This document shows positions 26,688 to 36,489 of a DNA stretch of 64,000 bases, piece by piece (the first letter of the stretch is position 1; each line of letters opens with the position of its first letter). The notes beneath the pieces are model-generated. The model made no database searches and was not told where the DNA came from. It worked only from the letters and a program-made list of their open reading frames with translations. This stretch comes from Pseudoflavonifractor_A sp022772585. Its GTDB lineage: Bacteria; Bacillota; Clostridia; Oscillospirales; Oscillospiraceae. The stretch lies in assembly GCF_052065415.1 (NCBI RefSeq), contig NZ_JBQHUB010000003.1, forward strand, positions 1 through 64,000, written 5' to 3'. A program made the position numbers and the translations under genes.

Positions 26688-26797
26688 CTGAATACCTCCG
26701 GCGTATGAGTGTGGGGATGGAACGGGGACGCTGCCCTCATTTTATAACAGGTCTGCTCTTATTGCAAGAAAAGGGGTGGATCGGGGCGGAAAAGGGC

Positions 26798-26826
26798 TTT
26801 ACACTGATTAAACTATATGGTATACT
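26798..26826 (+). promoter_or_regulatory. Promoter of the hydrogenase maturation operon
   Basis: TTTACA (26798-26803), 17-bp spacer, TATACT (26821-26826). Transcription would start near 26833, giving a leader of about 144 bases with its own terminator. Confidence 0.75.
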
Positions 26827-26832
26827 TTTATA

Positions 26833-26976
26833 AAAAGCGATACTGATGCGGAAGGACCTGGTCCTGACGGGGAAGGGGAGCGGAACAGAACACAAAGTCC
26901 TCAGTGTGCGAGGGCTTGTTTTGGCGTACCCTTCCGGGTGCGCCTTTTGTATTTTCACACAGAGAGGATGATAGAT
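26833..26976 (+). promoter_or_regulatory. Structured 5' leader (possible attenuator or riboswitch) of the hyd operon
   Basis: The leader holds AGGACC/GGTCCT (about 26853-26865), an imperfect stem ACAAAGTCCTC / GAGGGCTTGT (26892-26919) and an intrinsic terminator at 26923-26955, all before the first gene. CGGAAGG at 26849-26855 is exactly complementary to CCTTCCG at 26930-26936 inside the terminator, so an antiterminator fold is possible. I do not recognise a known riboswitch class in it. Confidence 0.6.
26923..26955 (+). terminator. Terminator inside the hyd leader
   Basis: GGCGTACCC / GGGTGCGCC (nine pairs including one G-T), TTCC loop, then TTTTGTATTTT. It lies upstream of the first start codon (26977), so it must act as a conditional terminator or be read through. 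Confidence 0.8.
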
Positions 26977-27252
26977 ATGGAAAACCGTGTGGCCCTGCTG
27001 GGGCTGGTGGTGGAGCAGCCCGATTCGGTGGAGCCCCTCAACGCCCTGCTCCACCAGTACAAGGACTATATTATCGGACGGATGGGGCTGCCCTACCGGG
27101 AACGGAAGATCAGCATCATCAGCATCGTGCTGGACGCGCCGGGGGACGTGATCAGTACCCTGTCGGGCAAGGCGGGGATGCTGCCCGGCGTCACCGCCAA
27201 GGCGGTCTACTCCAAGCTGACGGAGCACCGGGATGAGAACACTGCTGGATAA
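26977..27252 (+). CDS. TM1266-like iron-only hydrogenase system regulator
   Basis: A 91-residue ACT-like protein that opens MENRVALLGLVVEQPDSVEPLN and carries YKDYIIGRMGLPYRERKISIISIVLDAP, as in T. maritima TM1266. The family is found next to hydEFG in many anaerobes and is named for that link; its molecular role is unproven. The start follows AGAGAGGATG, past the leader terminator. Its last 20 bp overlap hydE. Confidence 0.88.
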   Translation: MENRVALLGLVVEQPDSVEPLNALLHQYKDYIIGRMGLPYRERKISIISIVLDAPGDVISTLSGKAGMLPGVTAKAVYSKLTEHRDENTAG

Positions 27253-28306
27253 GCTGGAGCGGGAGGGGACCCTCACCGGAGCGGAGTTCGCCGCCCTCAT
27301 CCGGGGGCGGGACGAGGCACTGGCACGGGAACTCTTCCGCCGCGCCGATGTCCGGCGCAGGGAGTATTACGGCGCCGATGTGTACATCCGGGGCCTCATC
27401 GAGTTCACCAACTACTGCAAAAACGACTGCCTCTACTGCGGCATCCGCCGCTCCAACCGGAACGCCCGGCGCTACCGGCTCAGCCGGGAGGAAATTCTGG
27501 CCTGCTGCCGGGAGGGCTATGCCCTGGGCTACCGCACCTTCGTCCTCCAGGGGGGCGAGGACCCCTGGTACACCCCGGAACGGGTGGAAGAGCTGGTGCG
27601 CGCCGTCAAGGCCGCCCACCCGGACTGCGCCCTGACCCTCTCGGTGGGGGAGCAGCCCCGGAAGGTCTATCAGGCCTGGTTCGACGCCGGGGCAGACCGC
27701 TATCTGCTGCGGCACGAGACCGCCAATGACGATCATTACCGCTCCCTCCACCCGGCGGAAATGTCCCCGGAGAACCGGAAGCGCTGCCTGTGGGATCTGA
27801 AAGACATCGGATACCAGGTGGGCTGCGGCTTTATGGTGGGCTCCCCCGGGCAGACGCCGGAGCATCTGGCCGAGGATCTGCTCTTCCTCCGGGCGCTGGA
27901 GCCGGACATGGTGGGCATTGGGCCCTTCATCCCCCAGCACGACACCCCGCTGCGCTATCAGCCCGCCGGGACTCTGGAACTGACCCTGTTCCTGCTGGGA
28001 CTCATCCGCCTGATGCTGCCCGATGTGCTCCTCCCCGCCACCACCGCCCTGGGCACCATCCACCCCCGGGGGCGGGAGCTGGGCATCCAGGCCGGGGCCA
28101 ACGTGTGCATGCCCAACCTGTCTCCGGCGGAAGTACGGGAGAAATACGCCCTCTATGACAACAAGATCTGCACGGGAGACGAGGCGGCCCAGTGCCGCCG
28201 CTGCCTGGAGGCGCGGATGGCCTCCATCGGCTACCGGGTGGTGGTCCACCGTGGAGACCATATCGGCAAAAACAAAAAAATCTCTGAAGGGGAAGCTCCG
28301 CGCTGA
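27233..28306 (+). CDS. hydE: [FeFe]-hydrogenase maturase HydE (radical SAM)
   Basis: A 357-residue radical SAM enzyme that builds the dithiolate part of the H-cluster subsite. The [4Fe-4S]/SAM motif is C-x3-C-x2-C in NYCKNDCLYCGIRR near residue 62. TIM-barrel marks include LQGGEDPWYT and LRHETAND. The optional second cluster site C-x7-C-x2-C is present near the C-terminus (CTGDEAAQC, RRC). Its start lies inside the upstream gene, so the two are coupled. Confidence 0.96.
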   Translation: MRTLLDKLEREGTLTGAEFAALIRGRDEALARELFRRADVRRREYYGADVYIRGLIEFTNYCKNDCLYCGIRRSNRNARRYRLSREEILACCREGYALGYRTFVLQGGEDPWYTPERVEELVRAVKAAHPDCALTLSVGEQPRKVYQAWFDAGADRYLLRHETANDDHYRSLHPAEMSPENRKRCLWDLKDIGYQVGCGFMVGSPGQTPEHLAEDLLFLRALEPDMVGIGPFIPQHDTPLRYQPAGTLELTLFLLGLIRLMLPDVLLPATTALGTIHPRGRELGIQAGANVCMPNLSPAEVREKYALYDNKICTGDEAAQCRRCLEARMASIGYRVVVHRGDHIGKNKKISEGEAPR

Positions 28307-28332
28307 CCCAAAAGAAAGGAAGTAGACACACC

Positions 28333-29751
28333 ATGTACGATCCTAAATCCATGAAAGCCGAGGAATTCATCGACCACCAGGAGATCCTGGACAGCCTGGC
28401 CTATGCCGACGCACACAAGACTGACGCTGCCCTCATCGACTCTATTCTGGAAAAGGCCCGGCTGCGCAAGGGCCTGAGCCACCGGGAGGCCTCCGTCCTG
28501 CTGGCCTGCGAGCTGGAGGACAAAAACCAGGAGCTCTACGCCCTGGCCCAGCAGATCAAGAAGGACTTTTACGGCAACCGCATCGTCATGTTCGCCCCCC
28601 TGTACCTCTCCAACTACTGTGTCAACGGCTGTCTCTACTGCCCCTACCACGCCAAAAACAAGCACATCCCCCGCAAGAAGCTCACCCAGGAGGAGATCAA
28701 ACGGGAGGTCATCGCCCTCCAGGACATGGGCCACAAGCGTCTGGCGCTGGAGGCCGGCGAGGACCCGGTGAACAACCCTCTGGAGTATATCCTGGAGTCC
28801 ATCCAGACCATTTATTCCATCAAGCACAAGAACGGAGCCATCCGCCGGGTGAACGTGAACATCGCCGCCACCTCGGTGGACAACTACCGCAAGCTGAAAG
28901 AGGCCGGCATCGGCACCTACATTCTCTTCCAGGAGACCTATCACAAGGAGAGCTATGAGAAGCTCCATCCCACCGGCCCCAAGAGCAACTACGCCTACCA
29001 CACCGAGGCCCACGACCGGGCCATGCAGGGCGGCATAGACGACGTGGGCCTGGGGGTCCTCTTCGGTCTGGAGCTCTACCGCTACGAGTTCGCCGGTCTG
29101 CTCATGCACGCAGAGCACCTGGAGGCTGTCTTTGGCGTGGGACCCCACACCATCAGCGTGCCCCGTGTCTGCCCTGCCGACGACATCGACCCCGGCGCCT
29201 TTGACAACGGCATCTCCGACGATATCTTTGCCAAGATCGTGGCCTGTATCCGGGTGGCGGTGCCCTATACCGGCATGATCGTCTCCACCCGGGAGAGCCC
29301 CATGGTCCGGGAGCGGGTGCTCCACCTGGGCATCTCCCAGATCTCCGGCGGCTCCCGCACCAGCGTGGGCGGCTACGTGGAGCCCGAGCCTGAGGAGGAG
29401 AGCTCCGCCCAGTTCGACCTGTCCGACCGCCGTACCCTGGACGAGGTGGTCCGCTGGCTGATGGAGATGGATTATGTGCCCTCCTTCTGCACCGCCTGCT
29501 ACCGGGAGGGCCGCACCGGCGACCGCTTCATGTCCCTGTGCAAGTCGGGCCAGATCCAGAACTGCTGCCTGCCCAACGCCCTGATGACCCTGAAGGAGTA
29601 CCTGATGGACTACGCCGCCCCCGAGACCCGGGCCATTGGAGAAAAGGTGATCGCCCGGCAGCTCGTCGATATTCCCAAGGAAAAGGTGCGTCAGATCGTG
29701 GTGGAGCGGCTGGAGAAGATCGCCCAGGGTGAGCGGGACTTCCGTTTCTAA
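28333..29751 (+). CDS. hydG: [FeFe]-hydrogenase maturase HydG (tyrosine lyase)
   Basis: A 472-residue radical SAM enzyme that splits tyrosine to give the CO and CN ligands of the H-cluster. The SAM-cluster motif is SNYCVNGCLYCPYH near residue 96. The C-terminal domain holds the second-cluster motif C-x2-C-x22-C (FCTACYREG to QNCC), which separates HydG from ThiH. AAAGGAAG precedes the ATG, 26 bp after hydE. Confidence 0.97.
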   Translation: MYDPKSMKAEEFIDHQEILDSLAYADAHKTDAALIDSILEKARLRKGLSHREASVLLACELEDKNQELYALAQQIKKDFYGNRIVMFAPLYLSNYCVNGCLYCPYHAKNKHIPRKKLTQEEIKREVIALQDMGHKRLALEAGEDPVNNPLEYILESIQTIYSIKHKNGAIRRVNVNIAATSVDNYRKLKEAGIGTYILFQETYHKESYEKLHPTGPKSNYAYHTEAHDRAMQGGIDDVGLGVLFGLELYRYEFAGLLMHAEHLEAVFGVGPHTISVPRVCPADDIDPGAFDNGISDDIFAKIVACIRVAVPYTGMIVSTRESPMVRERVLHLGISQISGGSRTSVGGYVEPEPEEESSAQFDLSDRRTLDEVVRWLMEMDYVPSFCTACYREGRTGDRFMSLCKSGQIQNCCLPNALMTLKEYLMDYAAPETRAIGEKVIARQLVDIPKEKVRQIVVERLEKIAQGERDFRF

Positions 29752-29763
29752 AAGGAGGACGCT

Positions 29764-30975
29764 GTGAGCGGTATGAATCAGACCCCCGCCGGCGAGCGGG
29801 TCCACATCGCCTTTTTCGGCCGGCGGAACGCAGGCAAATCCAGCCTGGTCAACGCCTTCACCGGCCAGGAGACGTCCATCGTCTCCGATGTGAAGGGTAC
29901 CACCACCGATCCGGTGTCCAAGGCCATGGAGCTGCTGCCTCTGGGGCCGGTGCAGATCATCGACACACCGGGCATCGACGACGAGGGGGCGCTGGGGGAA
30001 CTGCGGGTGCGCCGTACCCGGCAGGTGCTGAACAAGACCGACCTGGCGGTGGTGGTGGCCGACGCGACCCTTCCCCTGGGAGCGGCGGAGGAGGAGCTCC
30101 TCTCCCTCATCCGGGAGAAGGAGATCCCCTTTGTAATGGCCCGGAACAAGGCAGACCTGCTCCCTGCCGTACCGGAGGGGGAGGGAAACACCCTCTGGGT
30201 CAGCGCCAGGACCGGCCTCCACATCCATGAGCTCAAGGAGCTTGCCGCCCGGCTGGCCCAGCCGGAGGAACCGCGCCGTCCACTGGTGGCCGACCTGCTC
30301 TCGCCGGGGGATACGGCGGTACTGGTGGTGCCCATCGACAAGGCGGCCCCCAAGGGCCGGCTCATCCTGCCCCAGCAGCAGACCATCCGGGACATTCTGG
30401 AGGCCGGGGCCTCCGCCCTGGTGTGCCGGGACAGCGAGCTGCCCCAGACGCTGGAAAAGCTCACCGTACCCCCGCGTATGGTCATCACCGACAGTCAGGT
30501 CTTTGGCGCGGTGAGCAAACTGGTGCCGGAGTCGGTGTTCCTTACCTCCTTCTCCATCCTCATGGCCCGGTACAAGGGTGACCTGCCCCTGGCCGTGGCG
30601 GGGGCGGCGGCGGTGGACCGCCTGCGGGACGGGGACAAAGTCCTCATCGCCGAGGGCTGCACCCACCACCGTCAATGCGGAGACATCGGCACCGTCAAGC
30701 TACCGGGCTGGATCCGGAGACGAACAGGGGTGGAGCCGGAGTTCACCTTTACCTCCGGCGGCCAGTTCCCCGAGGACCTGAGCCCCTATAAACTGGTGAT
30801 TCATTGCGGGGCCTGTACCCTGCCGCCCCGGGAGATGCGTTACCGTCTGCGCTGCTGTCAGGACCAGGGGGTCCCGGTGACCAATTACGGCATCCTCATC
30901 GCCTATCTCAACGGCATCCTGCCCCGGACAGTGGAGCTCTTTCCTCAGGTGGCCGCCCTGCTGGGCGGTGCGTAA
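29764..30975 (+). CDS. hydF: [FeFe]-hydrogenase maturation GTPase HydF
   Basis: A 403-residue scaffold GTPase that carries the assembled [2Fe] unit to the hydrogenase. The G1 motif is FFGRRNAGKSSLVN near residue 18, followed by DVKGTTTDPVSK, DTPGIDDEG and ARNKAD. The C-terminal cluster ligands are CTHHRQCGD and HCGACTLPP, the HydF C-x-H...HC-x2-C pattern. The start is a GTG at 29764, five bases after AGGAGG; an ATG at 29773 is too far away. No hydrogenase gene is in the window. Confidence 0.97.
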   Translation: MSGMNQTPAGERVHIAFFGRRNAGKSSLVNAFTGQETSIVSDVKGTTTDPVSKAMELLPLGPVQIIDTPGIDDEGALGELRVRRTRQVLNKTDLAVVVADATLPLGAAEEELLSLIREKEIPFVMARNKADLLPAVPEGEGNTLWVSARTGLHIHELKELAARLAQPEEPRRPLVADLLSPGDTAVLVVPIDKAAPKGRLILPQQQTIRDILEAGASALVCRDSELPQTLEKLTVPPRMVITDSQVFGAVSKLVPESVFLTSFSILMARYKGDLPLAVAGAAAVDRLRDGDKVLIAEGCTHHRQCGDIGTVKLPGWIRRRTGVEPEFTFTSGGQFPEDLSPYKLVIHCGACTLPPREMRYRLRCCQDQGVPVTNYGILIAYLNGILPRTVELFPQVAALLGGA

Positions 30976-30991
30976 CTGCAAACGAAATAGA

Positions 30992-31027
30992 AAAACCGGG
31001 GGACCGCGTCTGCGGTCCCCCGGCTTT
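30992..31027. terminator. Bidirectional terminator between hydF and the adhesin gene
   Basis: Perfect 12-bp stem CCGGGGGACCGC / GCGGTCCCCCGG with A-run before and CTTTTC after, shared by the two convergent genes. Confidence 0.9.
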
Positions 31028-31054
31028 TCTGCTGGGAAGCTGAGAGAGATTTGC

Positions 31055-34000
31055 TTACTCCTCGTCCTCCGCCTTCTTGCGGCCGAAGGTCAGGTGCAGG
31101 CCGGCTCCCACCAGGGAGAAGGCCAGGGCCACCAGTCCCAGGGTCACAGAGGGCTCCACAGGCGCGGCCACCATGCCGGTCTGGGGAAGATCGCCCTTGG
31201 GCGTGCCGGGCTCCTCAATGTCGATGCCGGGCTCGGTGGGATCGGTGGGCTCGGCAGGCTCGGTGGGCTCAGGAATCGGCTCGGGCGTGGGCTCGGGGGT
31301 CTCGGAGGGCTTGGGATCCAGCGGGGTGCTGGGCTCGGGCAGCTCCACTTCGGCGGTGTACCACACGTTGATGACCTTGTCACGGTTCAGGGTGCCGGTC
31401 AGGGCGTCGCCAGTGGTCTCCACATAGGTGTAGCCGTCGATGCTGATGGCGTCAAACCCGGTCACATCGTACTTGTAGCCGGAGCGGTGGCGCTCTGTGT
31501 GCTGCTCGTGCAGGACCTTCCCGGTGCCCTGCTCCAGGTAGTTGACGGTGATGTCATACTTGGTGGAAGTGCCGGGATCATAGGGGGTGGTGTAGCTGTA
31601 GGCATAGTAGAGGTCGATCACATAGGTAACGCCGTCCTTGCTCAGATGGACGCTGATGGGGCTTCCGGTCAGGGCAGAGACATCGTCCTCCACTGTCAGG
31701 GTGCTGTTCTGGTACGTATAGGTATACTTGCTGCCGTCGGCGGCGGTGTACTCCCGGGCGGCGTCGGGGGTCAGGCTGACGGTCTGATCGCCGTGGTACC
31801 GGGTCTCCACGCTGCCGGTCTGGACCTCGTTATCCACCACGACGGTGCCGTCGATGGTGGCGGTATAGTGGTAGTTCACCTGGTACTGATAGGTCTTGTA
31901 GGTGTTGGTGAAGCTGGTCACGCCATTGGCGGTGGAACTGCCGGCGGTGAAGCCGTCCACGGCCTTCTCCTTGAGCTCGTAGGTATACTCGTGGCCGTCA
32001 GTGGCGTACTTGGGCAGGGCCTTGCCCTCCAGGTCGTTGGTGATGGAGAAGGTGAACTGGGCCTTGTCGGACGCGATCTTCTGCTCGAAGAGGAAGCTCT
32101 TGTCCCGCCAGACCTCCACGGTGATGCTGTAGTCATCGCGGGTGGCTTCAGGCTGGAGGGTCCAGGTCTTGCTGCCGTTCAGGACAGCCTCGCCGGGCTT
32201 GATGGTGTTGAGGAAACTGTTGCCGGCGGCCCTGGAGGAGGTGAAGTCGGTGGGAACAGTGGTCTCCTCCACGGTGTAGGTATAGGCGGTGTGGCCGTCA
32301 GCGCTGAACTTGGGCAGGTTGGGGGCGGTGTAAGTGTACAAGCCCTTCACGGCGTCGTAGGTCATATCCCTGGAGGACACGATAGCATGTTCAGTGCCGT
32401 TGCGGTAGATGGTGAAGATGGCCTCGGGCAGGTTGTAGCCCTCGGGAGCCGCCCACTGCTTGGTAAAGGTCAGGCTGGTAGTGGGATCAGTGGTGATCTC
32501 CTTGAGCTTGTTGGTGATGCCAAAGCCAGAGATGGTGGTGTCGTAACCCTCCACGGGGGCCTCTTCCACGGTGTAGGCGTACTTGCCGGTGACCTTGCCG
32601 TCACCGTCGAACTTGAACACCGGGAGAGTTTCCTTCCCCTCGCTGTCCACGCCGAAGGTGTGGGTGACGGTGGGGCTCTTCAGGGTGGTGGTGCCGAAGG
32701 GCTCGCCGTCCTGCTTCAGGGTGATGGTGATGTCGGGGCGGTCGGTGCGGCCGCCGTCGATCCAGGTCTTGCTGACCTCCACCTTGGTGTACTGCTGCTG
32801 GAGGTCGTTGGTGAAGTTGTAGCCGTTGGGAGTGGAGGTGTAGCCGTGGACGGCGTCCTCGCTGACGGTGTAGGTGTACTTCACACCCTGGCTGTCGTAC
32901 ATGGGCAGGTTGTCGAAGGAGTAGCCGGCGTCGTTCTTGCCGATGGTAGTGGTGCGGAAGGCCTCAGCGCCGCCGTTCTGGTACAGCTTGAAGGTGATGG
33001 TCTCGGGACGGGTGCCGTAGGCGTTGTTGTTGTCGTTCCAGGTCTTGGTGCCCGAGACGGAGGTGGTGCCGGTGAGGGTGTTGGTGATGTTGAAGCCGTC
33101 GTAGCTCACATCATAACCGGAGACCCTGGCCTCCTTCACGGAATACACGATCTTCACGGCCACCTCTTCGGTGACAGCGGGGGTGTCGGGAGTGGCCTCT
33201 TCCACCACCACGGTCTCATAGCGGTACTCCTCCAGACCGGTGAAGCGGTACTGCCAGGCGCCGTACTCGCCGGTGGCATCGGCGGCCAGACCCTCGTCGG
33301 CAGTGCCGTCCAGGACCACGGTCTTGCCGGTGGGCTCATTGTCGGCGTAGAGCTCCACAGTCACGCTGGAGGGACGGGTGCTGTAGGCGTTGTCGTTGTC
33401 CAGCCAGGTCTTGGTTCCGGAGACAACAGTGGTGTCGTGATAGTAGTTGGTGAAGTCGTCGCCGTCCTTCTCGGGGACATAGTGGGTGTCGGCGGAGCTG
33501 TCACCGGCGTACTGGACCTCCACGGCGGAGTAGTTGATCTTCTCGCCGCTGGCGTAGTACTTGGGCAGATCCTCGAAGGAGTAGGTGCCGTCGGCCTTGA
33601 GCTCGGTGGTCCGGCCGGTGCCGGGGATGATGAAGCTGACCTGGGGCCGCTCAGCGCCGTCGGGCTCCACCCAGGACTTGGTGCCGGAGATGGAGACAGT
33701 GCCGGTGAGGGTGTTGGTGATGATGTTGCCCATCACTTTGCACTCGTAGGAATCGCCGTCGTTATTGACAGTACCGATCTCATCCTCAGACAGGGTGTAC
33801 CAGATCTTCTCGCCGTTGACCTTGCCGTCGCTGCCCACGCGGTAGACCGGCAGGGCCTCGCCCTGGGCGTCGGTGGTAAAGGTGTAGCTCCACAGGTTGG
33901 CGTTGCCGGCAGCGGCATTGGCGGAGGACAGCTCCGCGCTGCTGACCACTTCGCCGTCAGCCAGCAGGTTGACCGTGATGGTGTCGGGACGGGTGCCGTA

Positions 34001-36451
34001 GGCGTCGCTGTTGTCGAACCAGACCTTGGAGACGGAGACGGTGGTAGTAGTCTGGTTGATGCGGTTGGTGAAGTCGTTTCCGTTCTTTTCCTCAGAGTAG
34101 TTGGCCAGGTCGGTGTTCTCGCGGACGGTGTACTCGATCTCGCCGTCTGCATCATATTTGGGCAGATCGGGGAAGGAGTAGCTGGTCTCGCCGCTCTTCA
34201 GGGTGACCGTTTTGGCGGGGGAGAGGGGCTCGCCGTTGGCCAGCAGCTCGATCTCGATGTCGGGATGGCTGGTCTCCGAGTCGATCCAGGTCTTGGTGCC
34301 GGAGACGGAGGTCTTGTCATTGGCGTAGTTGGTGACGGTGTAAGTATCGTCGCTGTAGGAGGTGCTGTAGCCGCTGACGGCGGACTCGGCGACCTTGTAG
34401 GTGTACGGAGTGTTGTCGTTTACGTCCTTGATGGGCAGCTTCTCGGTCTGAGACGCACCGAAGGTGTAGCTCCACTGGGTGGGCTGGCCGTCCACGGCGT
34501 CGGCAGAGGTGAGAGTCTTCTCCCAGGTCTTTCCGGTAGCGGTATCGCCCTTGTACTGAGTCAGGGTCAGGGTGATGGAGGGGCGGTTTGCGCTGCCGCC
34601 GTCCACCCAGATCTTGGTGACGGGGATGGTGGTGTACTCCTCGCTGAACTTGTTGTCCACCACATTGGGGACGGTGGTGCCGCTCTCGTCCAGCGCTCCC
34701 CAGGCCACCTTGACGTCATAGGGACCGGCAGCGGTATAGCCCGCCGGGGCGGTCTCGGTCAGGGTGTAGGTGTGGCCGGAGGGGATGCCCGAGAAGGAGA
34801 CCGTGCCGTCATTGCCGGAGGTGGCGGTGGCGCTCCAGTTGGAGGAGATGCCGCAGGCGCAGTCGCTCTTATGGGTCAGGGTAAAGACGGCACCGGCAAG
34901 AGGCTCGCCGTAGGCCTTCTTGGTGAAGGTCAGGGTGCCGGCGAATCCCTCTACCTGGGGGATATCCACGATCTTAGCGGTATGAAGGGTGCTGTCCAGG
35001 TTGCCGTTTTCATCGGTGAGCATATAAGTAAGGGTGGTGCTGCCGTTGGTGGCATAGTCTGCCCCTGCGATAAAGCCGTTGTCCAGCGTATCCAGACGGA
35101 CGATATAGCTCTCCTCATAGACGTACCAATTTACATTGTCCACGGGCTCTGCTCGGTCTGGGGCGTCACCCTTCAGATTCCAGACCAGCTGCTTATTTGC
35201 GGTGTCGTAGTAAAATACGTTATCCGTATTATCCAAAGGAATGTTGCTGTTGTCCTCGGGAAGGAACTTGATATGGTTCTCAGCCGGGATAAGGTCGGTC
35301 AGGATCCAGGCCTTGGCCTGATTCTTAATAATGTCGGTGATCTGTCCAAGACCCCAGTCAATATCATTGCCTGCGGGGACATTCTTGTTGGCGAAGCTGG
35401 AGAGCCACGTGTCAATGGGCTGATTGTTGACCTTATCCCGGATGCTTCCGTAGGACACGGTATACAGCAGGGCGTTCTCCTTGATGTCGCTGGCCACATT
35501 GGGCACATCTACATAATCGTTGTGCGTGGCCTGGTTGCCGCCGCCCTTTTTGCCATCAATGAAGGTGGTGCTGGTGGGGGCACCTTCCACATAATACGTG
35601 GGCACGCCGTCTGTGATCAGCACCACATACTTGTTTTCGATATCAGTGGTACTCAGAAGGTTGCCGGCCAGCCGGAGACCGCCCTCGATGTTCGTTCCGC
35701 CGCCGTCGGTATAGGAATCGCCGTGAGGTCCGTCAAAACTCTTGGTGTGGATATGACCCTCGTAGCCTTTTTCAAACAGCGTATGCCAGCGGAGACTGCC
35801 GAGAATGCTGTCTTTCACATAGTACTCACAACCCGGAACATTGCAGCGCCATTGCAGGTTCAGGAAACCGCCCCACTCAATGGTATTGACCTCGTGGGTG
35901 TGCGAACCGGAAATGGTGCATGCCGGATAGCTGAAGTTGACCTTGACATTATCCACTGCGCTCTTGGCAGTGTCTGTATCGGCCCAGCCCTGAATGGTAT
36001 AGGCGGAGGAACCAAACTCCACGATAGAGACCTGCCGCCGGGCATCTCCGGCCTCTGCGGCAAAGCTGTCAATGAATTTCTTCGCCGCGGCCTTCGCCTT
36101 GTAGATCCGCATGTCCTCCTCGCGTTTGGGATCGCTGCCGCTCACAGTCTCCTTCATGCTGTTGGAGACGTCCATGACCAGCACGACCGCGGCGTCGGGG
36201 GAGACGACCTGTTCTGTGACCTCCTCCGAGGTCTTTATGGTCAGGGTAATTTTAAACTCATTCTCTCCAAGTTGTTCAATCATTTTGGAGTGCTTGACTT
36301 TGCCATCGTCAGTGACAACTTCCTTGCCGTCTCTGACTATCTGGTTTTTGTCTGTCCCCGCCGCGAAGGCCGCGGTGGGCAGCAGGCCGAGGACCATGAT
36401 AACGGCCAGCAGGGACGAGAGCAGACGGTTGAGCTTCTTTTTTGCCAACAT
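31055..36451 (-). CDS. Giant LPXTG surface adhesin: VWA, Cna_B repeats, MucBP-like domains
   Basis: A 1798-residue wall-anchored protein. Residues 1-30 are a signal peptide. A VWA domain follows: MIDAS D94-x-S96-x-S98 (VMDVSNSM), DGGGTNIEGG and VLITDGVP. A SpaA-type domain (FAGTLTFTKKAYGEPLAGAV) and about nine Cna_B domains come next, each opening SGTKTW-like and closing with TN (FTNRI, ITNTL); Lys and Asn there can form isopeptide bonds. Two MucBP-like units (YQYQVNYHYTA, YDITVNYLEQGTGKV) and a Pro/Glu spacer lead to LPQTG (1755-1759), one helix and a basic tail. It is probably a sortase-anchored adhesin or pilin tip. A riboswitch at 36490-36600 precedes it. Confidence 0.95.
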   Translation of the reverse strand: MLAKKKLNRLLSSLLAVIMVLGLLPTAAFAAGTDKNQIVRDGKEVVTDDGKVKHSKMIEQLGENEFKITLTIKTSEEVTEQVVSPDAAVVLVMDVSNSMKETVSGSDPKREEDMRIYKAKAAAKKFIDSFAAEAGDARRQVSIVEFGSSAYTIQGWADTDTAKSAVDNVKVNFSYPACTISGSHTHEVNTIEWGGFLNLQWRCNVPGCEYYVKDSILGSLRWHTLFEKGYEGHIHTKSFDGPHGDSYTDGGGTNIEGGLRLAGNLLSTTDIENKYVVLITDGVPTYYVEGAPTSTTFIDGKKGGGNQATHNDYVDVPNVASDIKENALLYTVSYGSIRDKVNNQPIDTWLSSFANKNVPAGNDIDWGLGQITDIIKNQAKAWILTDLIPAENHIKFLPEDNSNIPLDNTDNVFYYDTANKQLVWNLKGDAPDRAEPVDNVNWYVYEESYIVRLDTLDNGFIAGADYATNGSTTLTYMLTDENGNLDSTLHTAKIVDIPQVEGFAGTLTFTKKAYGEPLAGAVFTLTHKSDCACGISSNWSATATSGNDGTVSFSGIPSGHTYTLTETAPAGYTAAGPYDVKVAWGALDESGTTVPNVVDNKFSEEYTTIPVTKIWVDGGSANRPSITLTLTQYKGDTATGKTWEKTLTSADAVDGQPTQWSYTFGASQTEKLPIKDVNDNTPYTYKVAESAVSGYSTSYSDDTYTVTNYANDKTSVSGTKTWIDSETSHPDIEIELLANGEPLSPAKTVTLKSGETSYSFPDLPKYDADGEIEYTVRENTDLANYSEEKNGNDFTNRINQTTTTVSVSKVWFDNSDAYGTRPDTITVNLLADGEVVSSAELSSANAAAGNANLWSYTFTTDAQGEALPVYRVGSDGKVNGEKIWYTLSEDEIGTVNNDGDSYECKVMGNIITNTLTGTVSISGTKSWVEPDGAERPQVSFIIPGTGRTTELKADGTYSFEDLPKYYASGEKINYSAVEVQYAGDSSADTHYVPEKDGDDFTNYYHDTTVVSGTKTWLDNDNAYSTRPSSVTVELYADNEPTGKTVVLDGTADEGLAADATGEYGAWQYRFTGLEEYRYETVVVEEATPDTPAVTEEVAVKIVYSVKEARVSGYDVSYDGFNITNTLTGTTSVSGTKTWNDNNNAYGTRPETITFKLYQNGGAEAFRTTTIGKNDAGYSFDNLPMYDSQGVKYTYTVSEDAVHGYTSTPNGYNFTNDLQQQYTKVEVSKTWIDGGRTDRPDITITLKQDGEPFGTTTLKSPTVTHTFGVDSEGKETLPVFKFDGDGKVTGKYAYTVEEAPVEGYDTTISGFGITNKLKEITTDPTTSLTFTKQWAAPEGYNLPEAIFTIYRNGTEHAIVSSRDMTYDAVKGLYTYTAPNLPKFSADGHTAYTYTVEETTVPTDFTSSRAAGNSFLNTIKPGEAVLNGSKTWTLQPEATRDDYSITVEVWRDKSFLFEQKIASDKAQFTFSITNDLEGKALPKYATDGHEYTYELKEKAVDGFTAGSSTANGVTSFTNTYKTYQYQVNYHYTATIDGTVVVDNEVQTGSVETRYHGDQTVSLTPDAAREYTAADGSKYTYTYQNSTLTVEDDVSALTGSPISVHLSKDGVTYVIDLYYAYSYTTPYDPGTSTKYDITVNYLEQGTGKVLHEQHTERHRSGYKYDVTGFDAISIDGYTYVETTGDALTGTLNRDKVINVWYTAEVELPEPSTPLDPKPSETPEPTPEPIPEPTEPAEPTDPTEPGIDIEEPGTPKGDLPQTGMVAAPVEPSVTLGLVALAFSLVGAGLHLTFGRKKAEDEE

Positions 36452-36489
36452 CTTTCATTCCCCTTTTCTAAAGATTTGGTGAGAATGGA

